Below, one piece after another: positions 56,329 to 64,000 of a stretch of DNA of 64,000 nucleotides (positions within the stretch are counted from its first letter, which is position 1; each line of letters opens with the position of its first letter). The stretch comes from Eudorina sp. 2006-703-Eu-15 (Eukaryota; Chlorophyta; Chlorophyceae; Chlamydomonadales; Volvocaceae): positions 363,211 through 427,210 of the forward strand of contig BDSI01000030.1 of assembly GCA_003117195.1 (NCBI GenBank), in the 5' to 3' direction. The notes beneath the pieces are model-generated. The model ran no database searches. It saw nothing but the letters and a program-made list of their open reading frames with translations, and had not been told where the DNA came from. The position numbers and the translations under genes were made by a program.

Positions 56329-57262
56329 AAAATTCCGGCTTGCATTTTCGTGAGGTTATCGCGTACGTGTATATTTTTGTCCATGTCGCTGGTGTCTGTT
56401 ACAGCGCCTAGGAACCCAATCACTGTTGCCTTGGCGTATGTATGGGGGTCCTTGACTTCGTCCGGTAGCACTTGCGGTGTGCCTGGATGCATTGCTGTTG
56501 CAGTGACATGATTGCGGTCGGGGAGCGGAGCGCAGTTGGAACGCGTGCGCGGAAGGATGCATTCGGGTTGGGCAGGAAGCGCAAGTCGTGTCTCGGTTCA
56601 GCGATTTTGATTGTGGTGTGGCAAATTACTTCGCTTTGGATTTTGTCTGGAGTGTTGTTACATCGGACACCGCGGATACGGGTACCTGTGGAGGGTGTAA
56701 GGTGGGCGGACGGCTGCCACGCGGTGTCGCAGGTGTCTTGACGCACTGGACGTCGCAACGCTTCTGACTGAGGTGTGCATCAGCCAGGTCTTCCTTCTTG
56801 CAGCGCAGCGTCAGTCTTAAGACGTTCAACGAGGCTTCGTGTGCAGCGCACGTCATAGCAAACCATGCCCTTCCACCACTGGAAGGATGATTTCGCGCTG
56901 CTGTGTGCTTCTGGCTTGACGTGCCTACACGAGTGAATGCCCCCCGATCCAGCGCTTGGCAATAACTCATGAGGCTTCACTACCGCATAGTTCGGCTCTG
57001 GTTTTCGCGGGCCGAACGGAAGGAGTGTATAAGCCGTTAATGTCTCTTGGTGCATGTTACACGAAGTCTTGATTACATTCAGCAGAACATGCATACCGCT
57101 AATGACACAAGGCAAGGTGATTCGCGCGATCGCGCCGGATCAGTGCCAGTCGCACCAACCGCCGCCTGTTGTTACAGTTGGCCGACGGTATCCTAAAACT
57201 GATATCAAATAGGTCAGCTGCAATTTATTTCCTCATGAAAGGGGATACATAAAATCTTACGC
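56329..57262. other. intergenic, nothing recognised
   Basis: Separates the FIP37 stop and the reductase start. Several short frames without homology; no repeats. Confidence 0.5.
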
Positions 57263-58807
57263 ATGACAGCACACGACGAAATTCAATCGTTGTCGGTGTC
57301 TGCAACACCACAAGCGAAAGCCGAGCACTACGAACATGTGATCGACAGCATAATCAAAGTCCTCGAAGGTACATATGTTAAGCTTAAATTTTATTGGTGA
57401 CATTCGCGGTAACTTGTTTGTGCAGGATTGTGCGCAGTAAGCCTGTCCTGGCTTGTCCGGCCCCAAACGGTCGGCCCTGATATTGTGTATGCACATAGCG
57501 GAAGCAAACAGTATGAATGAGATCCAGGGCGCTTCAACTGTATGCGCTAATCTCGTGACAAATTCTGCTTGCGAACTCAGTTACAAAGTCTCCCCGGCCT
57601 CCGGGCCAGAAACGCCGGGGCGCGGATCAGCCGCAACCTAGTCCCCGCGCACTGGCTAAACGCGTGCCTACCGGACCACCGCTCACATCCAAACCCTTGC
57701 TCTACCAGGCGAAGACGATTGGGTGGCAGCGATGTCAACTGTGGCGTCGCTCCTGCATTCGGCGTTCGACTACTTCCATTGGACGGTGAGCTGAGGAGCA
57801 ATTCCCAGATGGTCACCCAGACACCCATTCCACGGCATCAACAGCTTGCACTCGCCCCTCGTCACCTGCTCCTCGTGGCCTGGGACAAATCTGAACGGCA
57901 GGGCTTCTACCAAGCCGGACCGCCCGGCGCGGACACGCTGATCATCGGGCCCTACCAGGGCCATCTGGGCTGTCTGCGCATCCCCTTCAGCCGCGGCGTG
58001 TGCGGCGCAGCGGCGCGCAGCCGGGAGACCCAGCTGGTCCCGGACGTGTCGCAGTTTCCCGGCTACATCGCCTGCGCATCCAGGTGGGGCAGCTTGCGGC
58101 ACGGGTTTATTAAGGATGTTGTGGTGGGGTGGCACGGGTTGTGGTGGTGTGAGGAGCGAGACAAGCGGTGGAGTGATCCGCCGGACGTCATGGTTCTGGC
58201 CCAGGCGCTGGGCCCTGTACACCCGGGTTAACAGGGGTCCATTGTGTCTGAGGCGTGCGAATCCGATTTGAACCAGGCTTGCTGTCTGTTGGGCCCCTTT
58301 TGCATCGCCTGTCCTACTTGAGTGGATGAACGTTACAGCGGACCCCGGAAAGGGATCAACGGTGTATACCTACTTGTACTCACTGCTGGATTGTAGCACA
58401 CAATCCGAGGTGGTGGTACCAGTGCTGGAGGCGGGCAGCGGGCGACTGCGCGCGGTTCTGGACATTGATTCGGACCTGCCAGCCGCTTTCACGCAGGTCA
58501 GTCGGGACGGGAGGTAGTACGTGCATTCATGAAAGGAGCTCCGGGCGCGCTAATGGGCGCTTTGGCTATCATTTGACGTGTCCCGCGACATCCATGTACA
58601 ACTCCTGCATCCTGCCGGCTCCTGCTACCGCTGCCGATGCACACTGCATGTGCCTGTATCACGTCCTGGTTTTCATGTATCAGGTTGAGTTGGTGATTGA
58701 GCTGACCGCACTGCTGGGCTGTGCAGGTGGACAAGGAGCATCTCGAGCGATTGTGCGCCTGGCTGGGATCACAGCGGCAGTATTGGGAGGGCGATGACGA
58801 GGCATGA
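57263..58807 (+). CDS. free methionine-(R)-sulfoxide reductase (fRMsr, GAF domain)
   Basis: Five exons in perfect phase (57263-57368, 57709-57785, 57902-58083, 58397-58496, 58727-58807) give 181 residues, near the roughly 165 of bacterial fRMsr. It reduces free Met-R-sulfoxide using thioredoxin. The family order is complete: KVLEGEDDWVAAMSTVASLL, FHWTGFYQ, LIIGPYQGHLGCLRIPF, SRGVCGAA, RETQLVPDVSQFPGYIACAS, STQSEVVVPVL, RLRAVLDIDSDLPAAF, and a C-terminal DKEHLERLCAWL helix. The three Cys used in catalysis and resolution (GCLRIPF, GVCG, IACAS) are all present, so the enzyme should be active. No obvious transit peptide, so probably cytosolic. An R2 repeat lies in intron 3 and another just after the stop. 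Confidence 0.92.
58326..58372 (+). repeat. dispersed short repeat R2, in the fRMsr intron 3
   Basis: GATGAACGTTACAGCGGACC, CCGGAAAGGGATCAACGG and TGTATACCTAC, close to the 17370 copy in opposite direction. Confidence 0.75.
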
Positions 58808-58809
58808 CT

Positions 58810-58852
58810 GAATGAACGTTGCAACGGACCCCAAAAGGGATCAACGGTGTAC
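58810..58852 (+). repeat. dispersed short repeat R2, immediately after the fRMsr stop
   Basis: GAATGAACGTTGCAACGGAC then CCCAAAAGGGATCAACGGTG. Begins three bases after the stop codon, so it forms the start of the 3' UTR. Confidence 0.75.
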
Positions 58853-59687
58853 CGACCGTGCATGACTGTCATCACGGGTTGGGACGTGACCTGCAAGCGA
58901 GGGCAGGGGCGGCCCTCCAACTAAGAGAGTTAGGAGTTTGGAGGTAACCCTGGACTGCTTCTGGCGGTCGGAGAATACGGCACTCAGTCCTGCTCAGGAA
59001 TGCGAGGGGTCTGGTCTGTCCAAGTTCAGTTCCTCCGGCGTGCATGACGGCAGTTGCATCGAGTGCCTTGCTGCATTAGAACATTGAACGTGCGGTTCGT
59101 TGTGAGAACGGAGGGAGGATGAGGATAGGTGACATTGCATACTCACAAAATCACTGCTCAATTGACATCACAGCTTGGCCGGGAAATCATTATAGTGTCC
59201 GGGTTCGCAATCCTCACAATACGGGGCGGCCATATCCCCGACCCAGCATCCCAAATGACCACGGCAGCGACACACACACCTTCACATCTTTGTTGAACGT
59301 TCAACCGCGCCTATAATGTTTTTACCTCTGGCCATTCTTTCAACTGCTGCGCCTATACCCATGTCAACATCTGATCCCAACCCAAGCCACCATGTTGCCG
59401 TTCATGATCTCCGTTAGCCACAAAGAACTCGATCTCTTCGCCCGGCCCTCTCGCAGCCTTGACTCTTATCATGATGGGCCGCAGCGTCCATCGGCGACCC
59501 CACACCAGGATCGGGGCCGCAAGCAACCTGTCATTCGACAAAAGCACTGCGGCGTTCCCAAGACCAGACGACCGAAACCTTTTGAGCAGGTTTCCGCGCA
59601 GGGGAACGCCACACGGCCTTCAAGCGCCAAACCGTGCGAAACTTGCCTAGCGATCGCCCGGGAAGGACCCACTTCCCCCATTGCTGC
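58853..59687. other. intergenic between convergent genes
   Basis: No gene or notable repeat recognised. Confidence 0.5.
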
Positions 59688-61095
59688 TCACTCGTACACA
59701 AAATCGTAGGCGCCATTCAGCAGTGTCTGCGCCAACCGCAGATAGGCAATGTCCTCGCCCATGGAGAGCAGGTAAACCAGCGCGCGGCGCTGCGGGCTGT
59801 TCCCCAGCTCAGCACCCGAGTTAGACAGCTTGGCGCCGCACTGTTCCAAGGCCGCGCTCCAGGCGGCGGCCAGCGCCTTGTCGTTCGCGATATCATGGAA
59901 GTGCAGCTGTGAGAGGACAAGGGGAGGGGGGCAGGTGGTCACGATCGAGGCCAGGCAGGTGGCGACAGGAGGGTGCAGCTGGTGCAGTCGCGGATGCAGG
60001 GTCGGCAGGCAATGCATGCACAATACATGCGAGGGATGCGACATTTTGCTCAACACGTTGAGCAGGACAGCAGAGGTGCGCAAAATGGCCAACAGAATGG
60101 CACGACTTTGAACCTTTCCCAAGCAACATGCTGCATCCTGCTGGGGACGATGCCGTTGGCTGCCGTCAAGCATGGGCCAGATCCGTGGATACACAAATCC
60201 ATGCGCACCACGCGGCTGCAGGTCGGCACGTACCGCCATGGGCTGCTGCAATTACTATGCGCCCCATAGAATGCATGAGGCAACGGATTATGTGGTCATC
60301 CTGACAATGATCATGGCCCGGAATTCAATTCACGTCAGCCCGCCCCCCCTCGAACGCCGAGTGCTATGGCACCGCCCCATTCTGTGCTGAACAAGACTTG
60401 CTGTGGGCTGTTGATTGCGTGGCACACGCCTCTTGCCCTTTACGCGGGGATGTTAAATGCCCACGTCCATCACTGACTACCGTGCTTGCAGGCCCTCCTG
60501 GAGGCCCTCCAACCCAGATCGAGCCATCACGGCTCCTGCGATCCTGCCATGAGAGCATCGTTCTGCGAAATCCTCCGCACCTGGAAGTGCGAAACGACGG
60601 GGAGATACGCCGGGATAGTGCTCTTGTCAGCGCCCTCGCCGTAGACCTCATCGTAAACGGGTCCCTCCACAGCACCGAACTTCGACAAGCTGTCGCGCAC
60701 CAGCTGCACAAGCCGTTTCCGGACGTCCGCTAGAAACTCCTTCGCAGCCGGCTTCAGCGCCGCGCTCGATTCGCTAACTGTGTACGGGAACAAAGGGTGG
60801 GACATTGCGCCCCTTCCGTCTCGCATGGTGCGTCTCGCATGTAGTACAAACCCTCACCATGCAGCTTGATGAACGCGTCCAGAATTTCCTGGTGACCAGC
60901 GAGTGCAGTGCTTCGCGACCAGCGGTTAAGGGCAAGGCGGGCCAGGCCCTCTGGCGTTGGAATGGTCTCAACGATGGAGCTGACCACCTCATCGCTAGGC
61001 AAAGCACTTGGCGGGTTGGTGTTCAAGAGCACCGCAATCTCCGTTTGTTGCGGCTTCAGAGTTCCATAAGCATCGCATAGCACCTGCTGGCCCAT
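59688..61095 (-). CDS. hypothetical 217-residue protein, three exons
   Basis: Exons 60858-61095, 60581-60777 and 59688-59906 have consensus splice ends and join exactly in phase. The protein begins MGQQVLCDAYGTLKPQQTEI, includes IVETIPTPEGLARLALNRWS, a Lys/Arg-rich helix (AAKEFLADVRKRLVQLVRDS), VYDEVYGEGADKSTIPAYLP and LHFHDIANDKALAAAWSAAL, and ends ...LLNGAYDFVYE. It looks soluble and mostly helical with mixed charge, with no signal peptide or membrane segment. I cannot assign a family. The start could lie further upstream if an earlier exon exists, but an in-frame stop stands 24 bases before this ATG. It is tail-to-tail with the reductase gene and upstream-to-tail with the epimerase gene. 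Confidence 0.65.
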
Positions 61096-62062
61096 ATCGA
61101 AGGTTGCAACAGTGCGATCTTAACGAGTAACTTCCAATTGAACTCTACAAGCAGGGGAAGAAATGGTCACTTGCAAGATCCTGTTGCCTAACAAAAAATG
61201 CACACGACTTTGAACGGGCAAACTCAATGTGCCTCTTGAGCAACCTGTGTACGACGTTGCTAACGGTAGGGCAGTTGCAAGTTCTTCACGGCAATGCATT
61301 ACAAACAAAGCCTTGTAATATATGTATGGCATCATCGCTGTTACTAACATCAGCGCCCAAGCCACGCAAAAGGAAATCCTTGCACAGTCCATCCGCCTCT
61401 GCCTTGCAGCACCGCCTGCGTCTGCCGTCTGACGCTAATCAGATTCTAAAGTACCCTGTTAAGGTATCGTGGCCACCCTCTTGCAGCAGGTCAGCTGAAG
61501 TCCGCACCGTGCATGTTCTGGCGAGGGTGTGTTCATTTTGGTTGTGAACACCGTTGATCACAGACATCTTAACTGCGCCGCGGTCATAAAGGGAATGGAT
61601 CCAAGGGTATTGATCAAACGGAGAAACGGAATGAAAGGAACCGTGAAGTGCGGGAGTCGGTCTCCGGCGACTAGCTCTGGTGACGAGATGTTGCGGCGCA
61701 ACATATGGAAACTTACAGCTAGGCACAACCCACGTATGTGGAGTTCTTCAAAGCCATCATCCATGCCGCTTTCGGCGCATGGAAGATGGAAGGCCTATCT
61801 TCAGTACCTGCTCCTTAGGAATCCTCAACCGGCCGTCAATCCTTAACCTCAACGGTGCCTGATCGCATGAACTCTCCGTGACTCGCGCTCTCTTACCGCT
61901 CCCGTTTCCCAAGAGGCAACTTAGCAGCCGGCAGCAATCGATCAACTCGCGTGTCGTCACTGACGGCCGCCAACCTCGCCAACTGCGTCACCACACTCTG
62001 CGCCCAGCTTCAGAAGCTCACTTGCCGTCCTCGGTGCGTCAGGGTGCGTCACATCAACCCCC
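61096..62062. other. intergenic, nothing firm
   Basis: Short frames on both strands (for example minus 61439-61726, plus 61900-62040) could hold UTR or a missed exon, but none has a recognised domain. Confidence 0.45.
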
Positions 62063-63807
62063 TCACGCCGATGCCGCGTGGTGCACCCGCAGGCTCTGCG
62101 ACGCAGTCCAGTGCCCCTTGACCGGCAGCTCTACGGGCTCCGAAACCACCAGTCCCGGCTCCAGGCACACCATGTGGCGCCACTCCGGGTCGCCCAGGTC
62201 CGACATGGCCTTGCCCTTCTCCGCGGCGGGGTTCCAGAGCACCGCGTCCGGGAACCCGCGCTTGCGGATCTCGTAGGTGCGCGTGCCGCCTGGCGCACCC
62301 GAGTCGATGATCTGCGGCGGCAACACAGCGAAGGAGCGAAACACAGCGCCGGAACCAGGGCGTGTGGGTGGCCTGCATGACGCTGGAAGCACCGTCTCTC
62401 TCCCGTTGTCCCCACCAAGCACCATCCACGTGCGCGGTGCATCACGTATGGAGTGCTGGCGTCTCGAGTACAACACGGACTGATGGGCAACGGTCCCAGG
62501 AACGAGCGGCGAACGCTGGGAAACTCGTCAAGACCTCGTCATCGACTGATCGAAGGGGTCATCTGCGTTCCTTTGGGGCCACCCTAGTCACCCTAGCCAC
62601 CCTAGCCATCCCCGACCACCGCTGACCAAACGGTGCAGCCCCTCCCACGGGCTCCGCCACGGCCTAGGGGGTCACTTGCTTCCCTGAACCCTGCCAATGC
62701 CGCGCGCTACGTGGCGTGTAAGGCTGCGCCGTGCCGCTTGTGCGCGCGCACCCCAGTCCCCCACCCCGTCCCTCCCTCCCGGGGCCCCCCTGCCACCTTG
62801 ATGGACTCGGGCGCCTGCAGGTAGATGCGGTCCACCTCCCCGGGAAACGTGACCAGGGCCGCGTCCTCGTGCTTGGTCTGGCGCCCGTCCGTGCTGTCCA
62901 GGTACTTGAGGCCCTGGACGGTCCGTCAACAAAGACACACCGGCAGTCGGTCGCAGCGCAGTTGAGCCCGGGCCCCGGGGGCACCCCAAATGAGACAGGC
63001 ACGAAGTACCACAGCTCACAAGCACGCAGAGGAACTCACACTATGGGGAAAGGTTGGTGACCAAATCTAAGGAAAGACACGTGCAGTCGAAGTGTTGCTG
63101 GTGAGGGGACAGACTGAATAACAACCACCACCATTGCCGGCCCCCGTCAAGGCATTTACAACGTACGGTAAGTAGCTCACCCCTGCCAGGCGCCCGTGTA
63201 GTTGCGCTTCGAAGAAACCATGTCTCTGGGTATTCCCCTCACGAGCCGACCCACCTGGAGTCCCTCCACCTTGACGTTGGTGATGTCACTGACGGTGAAG
63301 TAGGTGTGCAGCGCGGTGGTGAAGGGCATCGGGCAGTCCGCTGCACGGCATGGGGCGGGGCGCCAATGGCTGCTTAGACAGGCGGATGGGAGGCAACGGG
63401 GGACGTGGGGGTTGCGGCTGCGCCCTTGCGCGGCCGCCACTGTCCTGCTTATCAGGCTGGCGCGGGGAAACCCGCGCGCGGGTGTGAAGCGTGGACGTCT
63501 GGATGGCCGATGCGTCTAATGGATCTGGAGAAGGTGTTGGTTGATGTCCCCAGATTCTGCCCCACGGAGACGGCTGTAGCATGGGCCGCGCCGCGCTGAT
63601 TCAGACCTGTAACCCGGGTATAACTTATCTCTGGCCCCACCCATGCTTGCACCACGTCAGCAAGCCCGGCCGGCACAAGCCCGGCCACCCACCCTTGTTG
63701 ATGACCTCGAGGTGCTGCTCCAGGTTATCGTCGCACAGCTCGATCCGGGTGAGCAGCTCGAAGTGGTAGGGGTACTGCGGGAACTCCTTGCCGTCGTAGT
63801 GCAGAAC
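62063..63807 (-). CDS. glucose-6-phosphate 1-epimerase (aldose 1-epimerase family), N-terminus outside the window
   Basis: Four in-phase exons give the C-terminal 188 residues of a protein usually near 300: 63693-63807, 63255-63340, 62797-62913 and 62063-62311. It interconverts alpha and beta anomers of hexose 6-phosphates. Family motifs: GKEFPQYPYHFELLTRIELC; MPFTTALHTYFTVSDITNVK with the conserved His; GLKYLDSTDGR; VTFPGEVDRIYLQAP; YEIRKRGFPDAVLWNP with EKGKAMSDLGD; and HMVCLEPG with the probable catalytic Glu. The earlier exons, including the usual GGIP-type start, should lie beyond 64000; 63808-64000 contains no matching exon. Plastid or cytosol location cannot be judged without the N-terminus. 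Confidence 0.85.
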
Positions 63808-64000
63808 CTGTGGGGGAGGGTCACAAGGCGGATGGCAGCAGACGACAGCGGCCGACACCAGCGGGTAAGTGTATCTACGCTTATCTTGGATGCCCCGACC
63901 GGCACACTCCGGTGATGATGTGCGTGTCCGTTCTGTACAGGCAGGGCGATTCGGGCTGTCCTGCCAATGACCCACGGGTCCACCGAGCAACGCTGACTCC
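63808..64000 (-). other. intron of the epimerase gene running off the window
   Basis: No exon of the family is visible. At 63968-63985 a short GACCCACGGGTCCACC match hints at another R3-type repeat cut off by the window edge. Confidence 0.4.

Overview
The window looks like nuclear DNA of a volvocine green alga (Chlamydomonadales, Volvox/Gonium/Chlamydomonas group). The signs are GC-rich exons with GTGAGT/GTACGT-type donors, long Ala/Gly/Gln runs inside conserved eukaryotic proteins, an intronless octotricopeptide-like (OPR) protein, Ser/Pro-rich secreted proteins, long intronic microsatellites, and an antisense nuclear rDNA scrap whose 18S end and ITS1 start look chlorophycean. No bacterial-style operons or CRISPR arrays are seen. 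All coordinates come from reading the sequence by eye; exon junctions were checked by splice dinucleotides and reading phase, and may be off by 1-2 bases.

Layout. 1-780: parts of an unidentified minus-strand gene. 2.57-2.84 kb: rDNA fragment. 4.90-9.59 kb (minus): secreted protein with four Cys-rich modules in eight exons, its introns crowded with short dispersed repeats. 11.04-17.26 kb (plus): SMG8, a nonsense-mediated decay factor, first exon(s) not found. 17.1-30.0 kb: an old tandem duplication with a unit of about 7 kb. Each unit carries one member of an unfamiliar family of small secreted acidic/Ser-Pro-rich proteins (19.37-20.89 and 26.27-27.79 kb), and the second unit begins with a broken SMG8 3' end. 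30.91-34.04 kb (minus): intronless OPR/FASTK-like protein. 35.29-46.21 kb (plus): ATAD5/ELG1, the PCNA-unloading clamp-loader subunit. 47.93-52.16 kb (minus): nucleolar G-patch protein; its fifth intron holds five tandem copies of an H/ACA-snoRNA-like RNA. 52.51-56.33 kb (plus): FIP37/WTAP, m6A writer subunit, divergent from the G-patch gene across about 340 bp. 57.26-58.81 kb (plus): free methionine-R-sulfoxide reductase, all five exons in phase. 59.69-61.10 kb (minus): unknown 217-aa protein. 62.06-63.81 kb (minus): C-terminal four exons of a glucose-6-phosphate 1-epimerase running off the window.

How the parts relate. There is no pathway cluster, but several neighbours act on RNA or DNA quality control in the nucleus: SMG8 (NMD), FIP37/WTAP (m6A), the G-patch protein with its intronic RNA cluster (ribosome biogenesis), and ATAD5 (replication). 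The best candidates for something undescribed are the intronic five-copy RNA array, the duplicated secreted gene pair, and a family of tiny (about 66-100 bp) mobile elements, one copy of which has a clear 13-bp target-site duplication.
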